Assembly (NCBI GenBank): GCA_947259165.1
Contig: CAMYKY010000032.1
Location: 1 to 45,497 of the forward strand
Reading direction: 5' to 3'
Source: an uncultured Acidobacteriota bacterium
Lineage (GTDB): Bacteria > Acidobacteriota > Vicinamibacteria > Marinacidobacterales > SMYC01
DNA length: 45,497 nt
Shown: one piece after another, positions 25,253-32,303 of the stretch
Layout: the number at the start of each line of letters is the position of its first letter
Numbering within the stretch: the first letter of the stretch is position 1
Translations under genes and position numbers: made by a program
The notes under the pieces: model-generated
Database searches by the model: none
What the model saw: only the letters and a program-made list of their open reading frames with translations
Told to the model about the DNA's origin: nothing

Positions 25253-26035
25253 TTGAAGAGCCGTCACCGCATTCAATTCCCGTCAAAAGACGTTCGAGAA
25301 CTTCCGCAAGACGAGGCTTATTTCTACCTCATTGACGAAGCGCGAAACAAAACGAAGATCCGGTTGCACGAATACGAGCGAATCTATCAGATCCCCGGGT
25401 TATACGAACAGGTTGTCTACGAACGATTGCAATGCCAGTCGCCGGCCACGGTTACCAGAATTCTGAATCTCGCGCTCGCGCAATCGAATCAAGCTCTCAA
25501 CGAGCTAAGGGTTCTCGATCTTGGCGCTGGCAACGGCATGGCGGGCGAAGAATTGAAGAAACACGGTGTGTCAAGGCTTATAGGTGTCGACATTATTCCG
25601 GAGGCACGCGCTGCCACCGAAAGAGATCGACCGGGTGTCTACGATGATTATTATGTGCGCGATCTCTGTTCTATCAGCGATGATGAGAGAGAAGAAATTG
25701 CTACGTGGAGTCCGGACTGTCTGATTTCTGTTGCGGCTCTCGGTTTCGGAGATATCCCGCCACAAGCATTCCTAGAAGCGTTCAACATTATCGCGACTCA
25801 CGGCTGGGTCGCGTTCAATATTAAGGAAACGTTTCTCGATAGAAGCGACGATTCCGGCTTCTCAAAATTGATCCGTGAGCTGATTTTTTCCGAGTACCTC
25901 GACCTGTATCAACTCCAACGCTACCGACACAGATTCTCGTTGGAAGGCGAACCGCTCTACTATTTCGCACTAGGCGGAAAGAAGAACGGCGACGTGTCAC
26001 CGTCGTTCATCGAAACACTTCACCTTCCCAAGTAG
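25253..26035 (+). CDS. SAM-dependent methyltransferase
   Basis: A 260-residue class I methyltransferase. Motif I is VLDLGAGNGMAGEELKKHG (about 89-107), followed by an acidic loop GVDIIPEARAA. The post-I regions CLISVAALGFGDIPPQAF and GWVAFNIKETFLD agree with a Rossmann-type methyl donor fold. About 80 helical residues (FYLIDEARNKTKIRLHEYER) come first and may bind the substrate, which I cannot name. The start is a TTG at 25253, with AAGGAG some 12 bases upstream; the spacing is long, so the start is only moderately sure. Codon use is less G+C biased than the core genes. It stands alone within the accessory region between tRNA-Glu fragments, which suggests acquisition. Confidence 0.8.
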   Translation: MKSRHRIQFPSKDVRELPQDEAYFYLIDEARNKTKIRLHEYERIYQIPGLYEQVVYERLQCQSPATVTRILNLALAQSNQALNELRVLDLGAGNGMAGEELKKHGVSRLIGVDIIPEARAATERDRPGVYDDYYVRDLCSISDDEREEIATWSPDCLISVAALGFGDIPPQAFLEAFNIIATHGWVAFNIKETFLDRSDDSGFSKLIRELIFSEYLDLYQLQRYRHRFSLEGEPLYYFALGGKKNGDVSPSFIETLHLPK

Positions 26036-26132
26036 TCCCAACGTGATAATGGAGGCGAGCGCCGTGCGCAGCTCCATCAATATGAGGGAGACCTACAAGG
26101 GACCGAGCATATTCGGCCCGAAGACACGATGG

Positions 26133-26280
26133 GCTCTTTTTTTGTAGCTCTTGGATCTCTTGGATTTTCCCTTTTCTATAGGACTTGTATTGGTTGTGTA
26201 GATTCGCCGTTCGCCCTTTTTATAGGGGTTACATTGGTTAGGGAGATTCTTTTTTATAGGGCTTGAATCACTTGAATTTT
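26133..26280. repeat. T-rich degenerate repeats with TATAGG core
   Basis: Three units share a T-tract, TATAGG, a variable stretch with CTTG and ATTGGTT, then GATTC. The TATAGG cores lie at 26177, 26221 and 26255, and a weaker unit may precede them near 26139. Units are about 34-44 bases long. This block is far richer in A+T than its surroundings. I do not recognise the repeat family. Confidence 0.6.
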
Positions 26281-26716
26281 GTCCCGATTCGACGAGGCTA
26301 GCCGAAAACGCTCGACCGTCGATCGAGTCGGAATAAATCCAACCCTCGCTCCTGGCGCGGCTTTTCGAACTTCTTGCCTATTGCCGGATTACGAGCGGCC
26401 CAGACGTGGAGAATACAGCTGACCACCGCACCTGTACTTGCGAGCAGGGAGTGTCTCCCAGGCAGAATCCGGCGAACGTCTTTCCGACGATCAATAGCAG
26501 GGCGTTCGCTTCGACGTGCGCGAGCTTCACGGCAAGATTCTAATCTGAACGGTGCTTCCTATCGCGATTTGCAACGCCGCTCAAAAACGTTTGAATGACC
26601 GTGTCAGTTGCCGGTACGCATCGGCTGGACAGCATCTCCGGATCAACAGAATTCCAACAAATTCCGTGCGCGGTTCGCCGACCAGGGCCCTGAATTCATG
26701 AGGGAGCAAAAAGATG
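26281..26716. other. Intergenic stretch, nothing recognised
   Basis: About 430 bases between the T-rich repeats and the two-CW gene. Short open frames exist on both strands, but none has a ribosome binding site or family resemblance. Confidence 0.35.
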
Positions 26717-27013
26717 TTAGGCGAGGTCTCGGAGGAACTTCCTGCAACGATCAAACTCTTCGGGATGGTCCTCTTGGAAACGTTTTCTCTCGGTCCCGAA
26801 TGACGAAGAATAGAGTTTGTAGACGTCGCAGATGTTGCAAAATTCCTGTTTCTTCGCGAACGTTCCCTGGACCTCGCCTCCGCAGTAAGTTCCCGCGATG
26901 ATCCAGCAGGAATGCCCATAGTCCGGGTAGGCCGGGCAAACCCCAAGGGAACTAACGTTGTTTCCGCCTTCTTCGCGGCCACAGGCTTTGACTTCCCAAC
27001 AAGCTTTTAGCAT
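26717..27013 (-). CDS. Two-CW domain protein (Cys-rich)
   Basis: A 98-residue protein from the ATG at 27013. It matches small Cys/Trp proteins described as two-CW domain proteins: ACWEVKACGREEGGNN, LGVCPAY, SCWIIAGTYCGGEVQGTF and FCNICDVYKLY. The eight or so cysteines probably bind a metal or iron-sulfur group. Such domains occur alone or attached to signalling proteins, and their function is not established. A charged helical tail (KRFQEDHPEEFDRCRKFLRDL) ends the protein. No clear ribosome binding site precedes the ATG. The open frame reaches 33 codons further upstream, but that part looks unlike protein. It lies alone in the accessory region. Confidence 0.75.
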   Translation of the reverse strand: MLKACWEVKACGREEGGNNVSSLGVCPAYPDYGHSCWIIAGTYCGGEVQGTFAKKQEFCNICDVYKLYSSSFGTERKRFQEDHPEEFDRCRKFLRDLA

Positions 27014-27232
27014 CGTACAACTATTCTGACTGGCTTTCTCCCTGTTGTCAAAGCGGTTCCAAAGCGTCCAGGAACATACGAGGGTCTGGGAATCGCGGTC
27101 GCCGAAGCTCAACGACGACCTACTTCGGGCGGCTTGTACGCGACCGACTCCCGCTGAACCCGCGCTCAGAAAGCGGCGAAGAACATATGCCCCCCCTCTG
27201 TTCGGTTCGCGCTGCGACGTTCATAATCGTTG

Positions 27233-27400
27233 TCACACCACCGGCGCGGCCGCCAGGTCTGGTAGCTCTTCATAATCGGGATCATCCTGAAAGGCTCGGG
27301 CCTCGCGCAGAATTTCGTCGCGTGAGTTTCGGGCGCATAGTTCCCCGTAATCGGGCCTGCCGGGTTGGAGAGGCTCGGAACAAAACTGTTCGATGGGCAT
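27233..27400 (-). CDS. Possible small ORF with acidic helical end
   Basis: A 55-codon frame from ATG 27400 to TGA 27233. It ends with the protein-like stretch NSRDEILREARAFQDDPDYE and then ELPDLAAAPVV. I do not recognise it. A different frame on the same strand is open for 142 codons (27166-27594), and I cannot tell which, if either, is used. There is no strong ribosome binding site. It may be the remains of a gene belonging to a lost element, since tRNA fragments lie close by. Confidence 0.25.
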   Translation of the reverse strand: MPIEQFCSEPLQPGRPDYGELCARNSRDEILREARAFQDDPDYEELPDLAAAPVV

Positions 27401-27618
27401 TCCGAGAGGTTATCGATCAACTCCTCGTGGTGGTCTTTGAACTTCTGGCCGGTGGTCGCAGCGGCATTCGCATCCGTGCTACTGAGCGAGGCATTGAGAG
27501 ACGACGCCATTTGGGACAGTATCTTGGGTATGCGGTGTGTCTGATACTCGTCTCGCACTACCGACGCGACGAAATGAACCCGTGCTGTATCCACCAGTCC
27601 TCCAATCCAAGAGACTCG

Positions 27619-27660
27619 CGCCCCCTAGGTGCCCCCTATCGCGGCCTTGTCGTGCCCCTA
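27619..27660 (-). repeat. Three TAGGGGGCAC-like short repeats
   Basis: Read on the minus strand, TAGGGGCACG, TAGGGGGCAC and TAGGGGGCGC follow one another within about 42 bases, immediately beyond the 3' end of the tRNA-Pro fragment. Clustered short direct repeats beside an att core are what arm-type integrase sites look like, but this is inference from layout only. Confidence 0.4.
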
Positions 27661-27684
27661 GTTGCCGTAACTTATTGATTTAAG

Positions 27685-27735
27685 TGGTCGGGGCGGCAGG
27701 ATTCGAACCTGCGACCCCCTGATCCCGAACCAGGT
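27685..27735 (-). pseudogene. tRNA-Pro(CGG) 3' half, truncated at the anticodon stem
   Basis: On the minus strand this is the 3' part of a tRNA-Pro: anticodon arm CCTGG-TTCGGGA-TCAGG with anticodon CGG (27725-27727), variable region, T-arm GCAGG-TTCGAAT-CCTGC, the acceptor 3' strand CGCCCCG, discriminator A and encoded CCA (27685-27687). Upstream of the anticodon stem there is no D-arm and no acceptor 5' strand, so the gene is not functional. The break at the anticodon arm is where tyrosine integrases often cross over in tRNA genes, so this is probably an att copy. No intact tRNA-Pro lies in the window. Confidence 0.85.
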
Positions 27736-27858
27736 ACGATCTCGGAGTTAATGGGTGGGCTCGTGCGGCCAGTCCCGCGCTTGCGGCTCGGCGAACTACC
27801 CAAGAATTACCCACGACCTTTTTCGCTTCTCGCCTATCCCTCGTAACTCATTGATTCT

Positions 27859-27878
27859 ATTTGGTATCCCCGACGGGG
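27859..27878 (-). repeat. tRNA-Glu 3' end fragment, att-like
   Basis: Twenty bases are identical to 29509-29528 and have the same orientation: the T-stem edge, acceptor 3' strand and CCA of tRNA-Glu(TTC). The identity stops at the T-loop. Just beyond its 3' side lies CGTAACTCATTGATT (27842-27856), matched in 14 of 15 bases by CGTAACTTATTGATT (27666-27680) beside the tRNA-Pro fragment. Confidence 0.75.
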
Positions 27879-28327
27879 ACCAACCGAATTGTACTGGCCA
27901 AGATGCCGGTGGCGGTTTAGAACGAGACGTTATTCGGCAATGAACGCTACTGGTGTCGGTAGTGAACGCTATTACTTCGTCACGAACATGCGAGCCTGTA
28001 ACTCCTTGCAAACATTAGAAAAGCCGCTGCTAGCCGCTGGCCAGGCCAAGGAGCTAGGCCAAGGCCCGTAAAGGCCTACAGCGCAAGCGCTACTAGGGTA
28101 AATAGTGGCTGCCTGGCCTTCGGTGGGCGGGGATGGCCGGTGTTGCGGGCACCCGCCAAAGGTCTTGGGGCGTCCCGAGGGGATTCGCTTTGTATCCGCG
28201 AATCGAAAAAACTGTGTACAACTGGGAAGTTGCGTGACGAGCAACTCTGCCTGTTATGAAGTCTAGTCGGTCTGCGAGCGGGACGTCCCGAACGAATCCT
28301 TCGAGCGACTCGGGACGCGCAAAACGT
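27879..28327. other. Intergenic stretch between att-like copy and secreted protein gene
   Basis: About 450 bases of mixed composition with small palindromes such as CAGCGCAAGCGCT near 28080. No convincing open frame, insertion sequence or structured RNA. It lies inside the segment bounded by the two tRNA-Glu 3' end copies. Confidence 0.35.
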
Positions 28328-28909
28328 CTACCGGCTACACTGACCACGGAGCTTGGCCCATTCCGCCTTCAGCTTCGCCAGCCGGTCGGCCTGATACGCC
28401 GAATGGTTCGTTGGCCTTTCCTTACGCGGAATGCGCATGGAACGTGCACCCGGGGCCGGCTGCCGCTCGATGTTTCCTTGGCCGTCCACCCCGGTCACCA
28501 TCCCGGCCGTACTGCGCGGCCGCTCGGACCTGGTCGGGCGACTCGGCCTCGTGACCTGAGGCGCTCTCTTGACCTGTGCAATCTCTTTTTCGACTCTCGC
28601 AAGCTCCGCGCATGCCTCACTCGAGGCGGGCGATTCGCCGACTTCGGTGGCAGAGCTCGCAGTCTCGCCACTCGAGGACGGCGGCGCTGCGCTGGCCGCG
28701 CTCCCGGAAACCGAAGTAATGACCCCGGTTGCGCGAGACAGTTCCGCATCGTCGACGACGCGCACTTCCTTGTCTTGGTTCGTGTCGCGGCGCTCTTTTT
28801 CTTTCTTCGCAACGTCCGCCAGGCTCTGCGCACTCGAAGCCCCGGCCAGTCCAACGACGCACGCGACGTATAGTGCGTTCTTCCAGATGTTCATCACCCG
28901 CATGTTCAT
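28328..28909 (-). CDS. Secreted protein with SLADVAKKEKERR motif
   Basis: A 193-residue protein from the ATG at 28909, which follows GGAGGAG by six bases. The signal peptide (NALYVACVVGLAGASSAQ) ends just before SLADVAKKEKERRD. That motif, followed by a short VRVVDDAEL segment, is a pattern I associate with many short exported proteins of Acidobacteriota; their function is unknown. The middle is Ser/Ala-rich and probably disordered. The end is a basic helical segment, SAYQADRLAKLKAEWAKLR, that resembles a coiled coil, with a final Cys. Taxonomic use of the motif is from memory and should be treated as a hint. Confidence 0.6.
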   Translation of the reverse strand: MNMRVMNIWKNALYVACVVGLAGASSAQSLADVAKKEKERRDTNQDKEVRVVDDAELSRATGVITSVSGSAASAAPPSSSGETASSATEVGESPASSEACAELARVEKEIAQVKRAPQVTRPSRPTRSERPRSTAGMVTGVDGQGNIERQPAPGARSMRIPRKERPTNHSAYQADRLAKLKAEWAKLRGQCSR

Positions 28910-29065
28910 CTCCCGCTCCTCCAACAAGTCGACGCTTCTTAAATATTCTATTCGTGTCCCTCTCTATTAGCCAGTACAAAATCGAGCTAAACACATAGGA
29001 AATCCGTGATTGGGAAATAGTCACACGTCGATACTTACCTATAGAATCGGCAAAGGAGAGGACCC

Positions 29066-29149
29066 ATGAAAAAGGTAGCGCTCCCCAAGACCTCCAACGC
29101 GATCATCGCAACCTTCGTCGTGGCTCTGTCAGATATCGTCGAGCGGTAG
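29066..29149 (+). CDS. 27-codon micro-ORF with strong ribosome binding site
   Basis: MKKVALPKTSNAIIATFVVA then LSDIVER and TAG. AAAGGAGAGG lies about 5 bases before the ATG, a better site than most full-length genes here. The composition, with a basic start and a short hydrophobic run, could be the start of a truncated exported protein or a true micropeptide. It ends 12 bases before the next small gene, so it could also act as a leader for it. Confidence 0.35.
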   Translation: MKKVALPKTSNAIIATFVVALSDIVER

Positions 29150-29161
29150 AATAGTGACAGT

Positions 29162-29509
29162 ATGGTTCGACGGGTGTGGTTGTTTCCGTTCCTAGCTTTG
29201 CCGCTGGCAGCGTTTCATTGCGGGCACGGTTTCCCGCGGGTCTCGAACACGCTAGAGCGACCGGTCGCAGTAACAGTCCTCTACAGGAATGGGCCATCGA
29301 CCTCCTTTGAGCTGCCCCCGGGCTCAAGCGCGATCGCTCCTCCGGAGGTTGTCGTGATAGATGCGATAGAGGTGCGAAGCGGGGAGGAGATTCTATTCAC
29401 CCTGGAGAAGGGAGAACTTGAACGCCTGAGGTCGAATCTCCCACCCGGAACGCGCGTGATGTGGGAAATCCACGAGGACGGCGTGACACCAACCGTCGCG
29501 CCGGAATAA
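29162..29509 (+). CDS. Small exported protein of unknown function
   Basis: A 115-residue protein with a hydrophobic N-terminus (RVWLFPFLALPLAAFHCGHG) that looks like a signal peptide; the Cys at about 20 might be a lipoprotein site, but the preceding residues (AAFH) fit a lipobox poorly. The rest is a compact beta-rich domain: SNTLERPVAVTVLYRNG, FELPPGSSAIAPPEVVV and ILFTLEKGELERLRSNLP. I do not recognise it. It ends three bases before the tRNA-Glu CCA end on the other strand, inside the segment bounded by tRNA-Glu 3' copies. Confidence 0.5.
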   Translation: MVRRVWLFPFLALPLAAFHCGHGFPRVSNTLERPVAVTVLYRNGPSTSFELPPGSSAIAPPEVVVIDAIEVRSGEEILFTLEKGELERLRSNLPPGTRVMWEIHEDGVTPTVAPE

Positions 29510-29511
29510 TT

Positions 29512-29587
29512 TGGTATCCCCGACGGGGTTCGAACCCGTGTTGCTGCCGTGAAAGGGCAGAGTCCTAGACCACTAGACGACAGGGAC
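29512..29587 (-). tRNA. tRNA-Glu(TTC)
   Basis: A complete cloverleaf on the minus strand: acceptor GTCCCTG pairing with CGGGGAT, D-arm, anticodon arm CTGCC-CTTTCAC-GGCAG with anticodon TTC, T-arm ACGGG-TTCGAAC-CCCGT, discriminator A and encoded CCA (29512-29514). It lies 30 bases downstream of tRNA-Lys. Its 3' end is repeated at 27859 and, less perfectly, at 25058, which marks it as an integration target. Confidence 0.98.
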
Positions 29588-29617
29588 ACAAATTGTCTTC
29601 GGTGCGAACCGAAGTTT

Positions 29618-29693
29618 TGGTAGGCCGTGCTGGTCTCGAACCAGCGACATCCTGCTTAAAAGGCAGGCGCTCTACCAACTGAGCTAACGGCCC
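29618..29693 (-). tRNA. tRNA-Lys(TTT)
   Basis: A complete cloverleaf on the minus strand: acceptor GGGCCGT pairing with ACGGCCT, D-arm GCTCAGTTGGTAGAGC, anticodon arm CTGCC-TTTTAAG-CAGG.. with anticodon TTT, T-arm GCTGG-TTCGAGA-CCAGC, discriminator A and encoded CCA (29618-29620). It lies 55 bases downstream of purA in the same direction and may be co-transcribed with it and with tRNA-Glu. Confidence 0.98.
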
Positions 29694-29748
29694 CAAACCA
29701 GAGATTTTAGGGCGTTCTCGGCGATTCGTCAATATCGGAGACGTTTTT

Positions 29749-31086
29749 CTACGCCGCCGGGTTCTTTTTGGGCTCCCCGAACCATGAATCGAGCACGGAT
29801 TTGCCGCTCGTCCCCATGTCCTCGATGGTCGAATGGCGTTCGGGGCCGGTGGACACCATTTCAACAGGGGCGCCGCACAGCTCTTCCAGGGCCTCGAGGT
29901 AAGCGCGAGCGTTTTTGGGAAGGTCGGCGACCCGCTCCAGCCCGGCGGTCGGTGTCTCCCACCCAGGAAGCGTTCGGTACACGGGTTTGCACTCTTCCAA
30001 AATGGACAGCTCGCCCGGGAATTCCTGGATTCGCTCGCCGTGATAATCGTAGTGCGTGCACACCTGTATCTCGTCGAGACTGTCGAGTACGTCGAGCTTC
30101 GTGATCGCCAGCGCGTCGAGCCCGTTGATCCGGTTCGCGTAGCGCACGACGACGCTGTCAAACCAACCGCAGCGGCGCGGGCGTCCGGTCGAAGCACCGA
30201 ACTCGGCTCCCTTCTCTCGGATCGTTTCGCCGAGCTCGCCGAGCATTTCGGTCGGAAGCGGCCCCTCACCGACGCGGGTGATGTAGGCCTTGGTGATGCC
30301 GAGAATATGGTCGATGGCCTTGGGGCTGACGCCGGCGCCAGTACAAGCACCGCCGGCAACGGGGTTGGAAGAAGTCACGAACGGGTAGGTGCCGTGGTCG
30401 ATATCGAGAAGAGTCGCCTGGGCGCCTTCGAACAACACGTTCTTGCCAGCAAGAATCGACTCGTGCACGAGAAGCGAGGTATCGCTGATGTGCGTGAGTG
30501 CTTCGGCGGTGAAGCGTTTGAGCAGCTCCTCGCATTCGGCCAACAGCTTCGGCGCGTCGGAGGCGATGCCGAGCTGCTCGGCCTTCTCGCGAACGATGTA
30601 GTCGAGCTTCTCCTTCAAGAAATCCGGGTGCCGCAAATCGCCCACGCGTAAACCGCGGCGGCCGATCTTGTCTTCGTACGCAGGGCCGATGCCGCGACAG
30701 GTCGTTCCAATGCGACGGTTTCCCAGCTTGTCTTCTTCTCGTTCCTCCTGCAGCCGGTGGTACGGGAGAATCAGATGGGCGCGATCGCTTACGAAAAGGT
30801 TTGCGCCAACCTCGATCTCGAGGCCACGTAGCATCTGCACTTCGGTCATGAATGCGTCGGGATCGACCACACAACCGTTCCCGATCACCGACGTGACACC
30901 CGGGTGAAGAATGCCGGACGGGACGATGTGGAGAATGAACGTCTGGCCGTCGACCACCACGGTATGCCCGGCATTGTGGCCACCGCCGTAGCGCACCACC
31001 ACGTGCACCCGGCCGGACAATAGATCCACATACTTCCCCTTGCCCTCGTCACCCCACTGGGTGCCGACGACGACAACGCTCGGCAT
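29749..31086 (-). CDS. purA: Adenylosuccinate synthetase
   Basis: A 445-residue GTP-dependent enzyme joining IMP and aspartate to adenylosuccinate, the first step from IMP to AMP. The N-terminal P-loop-like segment VVVGTQWGDEGKGKYVDLLS carries the catalytic Asp, and GGHNAGHTVV holds the catalytic His. Further family blocks are GTTCRGIGPAYEDKIGRRGL, FEGAQATLLDIDHGTYPFVT and ITRVGEGPLPTE, with STGRPRRCGWFD near the end. Length is normal for the family. CAGGAG precedes the ATG closely. tRNA-Lys and tRNA-Glu follow in the same direction. It diverges from the ATPase gene at 31157. Confidence 0.99.
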   Translation of the reverse strand: MPSVVVVGTQWGDEGKGKYVDLLSGRVHVVVRYGGGHNAGHTVVVDGQTFILHIVPSGILHPGVTSVIGNGCVVDPDAFMTEVQMLRGLEIEVGANLFVSDRAHLILPYHRLQEEREEDKLGNRRIGTTCRGIGPAYEDKIGRRGLRVGDLRHPDFLKEKLDYIVREKAEQLGIASDAPKLLAECEELLKRFTAEALTHISDTSLLVHESILAGKNVLFEGAQATLLDIDHGTYPFVTSSNPVAGGACTGAGVSPKAIDHILGITKAYITRVGEGPLPTEMLGELGETIREKGAEFGASTGRPRRCGWFDSVVVRYANRINGLDALAITKLDVLDSLDEIQVCTHYDYHGERIQEFPGELSILEECKPVYRTLPGWETPTAGLERVADLPKNARAYLEALEELCGAPVEMVSTGPERHSTIEDMGTSGKSVLDSWFGEPKKNPAA

Positions 31087-31156
31087 TCACATCTCCTGGC
31101 TGAAAGTCACAAACCGTAAGTCTAGCAAATCGTAGGCTATCCCAACAGGTGCCGCA

Positions 31157-32221
31157 ATGGCTTATGATGCGCCCGCAATGACACCGTCACCGCTATTGAT
31201 TCCTCGGCCAGAGCTCGAGCGGACCCTGCTCGACGAGTTGCAGCGAACCCCTTTGCTGGCCCTGGTCGGGCCACGGGGTGCGGGGAAAACGACGGTGCTC
31301 GGCCAACTCGGACGGCATTGGCGGGGTGCTACCGCGTTCGCTCAGCTGGATCCCATCGCGTGCACCCCTGAGGTGCTGCACGACGAGCTTCGTCGGCTCG
31401 CCGAGTCCGTCCTCGATTCGACGACCCGCAAGGGGCGCGGAAAATCTCCCCTAAAATCGCTTTGCGCGGCCCTTCGAAAGCGTCGCGCGGATTCGCTTCT
31501 GCTGCTCGACGATGTGACGGAGGTCCGTACGCTCGCGTCCTACCCGGACGTGGATCGACCGCTGGAGAGCGTCCTCGAGGCACTTGCCGGCGCGAATCAG
31601 CCTTGCGTCGTAAGCAGTCGCTTCGGGTATTGGATGCAGCGCCACTTCCCAGAGCTCCCACTCCAGTGGGTACCGCCATTGACGGTCGAGGAGCTATCGG
31701 CCGCGGGTGTGGCCGACGCGGAGCTGGTGGTAGCCGCGACCGGCGGCATCGCCGTGTACGTCTCGCGGCTCGTGGACAGAGGCGATGTCGAGGCCGCGCT
31801 CGCGGACGAGCTTCGATCGGGCGGCAGGATCGAAGCGGAATGCCGCGCCACGATGGCGGAGCTACTGCACCGGGCGCGCGGGTACGGGGCTTGCAAATCG
31901 GTCCTCCGGGTCCTCGCGGAGGAGCAAGGCTTGAACTTGACGGAAGTGTCGCGTCGGCTCGACAGAACGCCGGGGTCTACGCGGGACTACCTAAGGTGGC
32001 TGGAAGAGGTGGATCTGCTCGTCGTTCGGGAGAAGCGGTATTTTTTCATCGATGGGATCTTGAGGCTTTGGGTGCGGATCGATTGGCAGGGGACGCCGCC
32101 GAGCGAGGAGGATGTTCGTCGGGAGGTCGAGGCGCATCTCGGCACGCGGGGGGGCGAGCGGGTGGTGGAGCCTTTTACGTTTCCGGTGGCGCGGTCGGAG
32201 AATCTTGTGGAGATCGATTAA
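31157..32221 (+). CDS. STAND-type ATPase with winged-helix tail
   Basis: A 354-residue protein resembling the archaeal-ATPase/STAND group of AAA-like proteins. Walker A is GPRGAGKTTVL (about 38-48) and Walker B is SLLLLDDV (about 113-120). SRFGYWM and the LPLQWVPPLTVEEL segment correspond to sensor regions. The C-terminal part holds a winged helix, YGACKSVLRVLAEEQGLNLT then EVSRRLDRTPGSTRDYLRWL, and a Leu/Val-rich wing that usually binds DNA or another protein. It could act as a molecular switch; the trigger is unknown. A second ATG lies 21 bases downstream (31178). It stands alone, facing the thioredoxin genes convergently. Confidence 0.7.
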   Translation: MAYDAPAMTPSPLLIPRPELERTLLDELQRTPLLALVGPRGAGKTTVLGQLGRHWRGATAFAQLDPIACTPEVLHDELRRLAESVLDSTTRKGRGKSPLKSLCAALRKRRADSLLLLDDVTEVRTLASYPDVDRPLESVLEALAGANQPCVVSSRFGYWMQRHFPELPLQWVPPLTVEELSAAGVADAELVVAATGGIAVYVSRLVDRGDVEAALADELRSGGRIEAECRATMAELLHRARGYGACKSVLRVLAEEQGLNLTEVSRRLDRTPGSTRDYLRWLEEVDLLVVREKRYFFIDGILRLWVRIDWQGTPPSEEDVRREVEAHLGTRGGERVVEPFTFPVARSENLVEID

Positions 32222-32241
32222 GGTGTTTCGGGTTCGGAGTC

Positions 32242-32260
32242 TCTCCCCCAGCGGGGGAGA
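32242..32260. terminator. Perfect 8-bp hairpin between convergent genes
   Basis: TCTCCCCC and GGGGGAGA form a perfect stem with the three-base loop AGC. It lies about 20 bases after the ATPase stop and before the tlpA-like stop on the other strand, so it could serve both. There is no T-run after it on the plus strand. Similar palindromes occur as dispersed repeats in some genomes. Confidence 0.5.
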
Positions 32261-32303
32261 AGTGAGTCAGCTCAAAACACTGGCGCACTGCGCCCGGGAG
32301 AGG

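Noticed and set aside
26374..26598. 74-codon open frame
   Set aside because: Arg/Ser-rich composition, no ribosome binding site, no family resemblance.
27940..28300. Group II intron or structured RNA
   Set aside because: Several short palindromes are present, but there is no domain V signature and no maturase gene.
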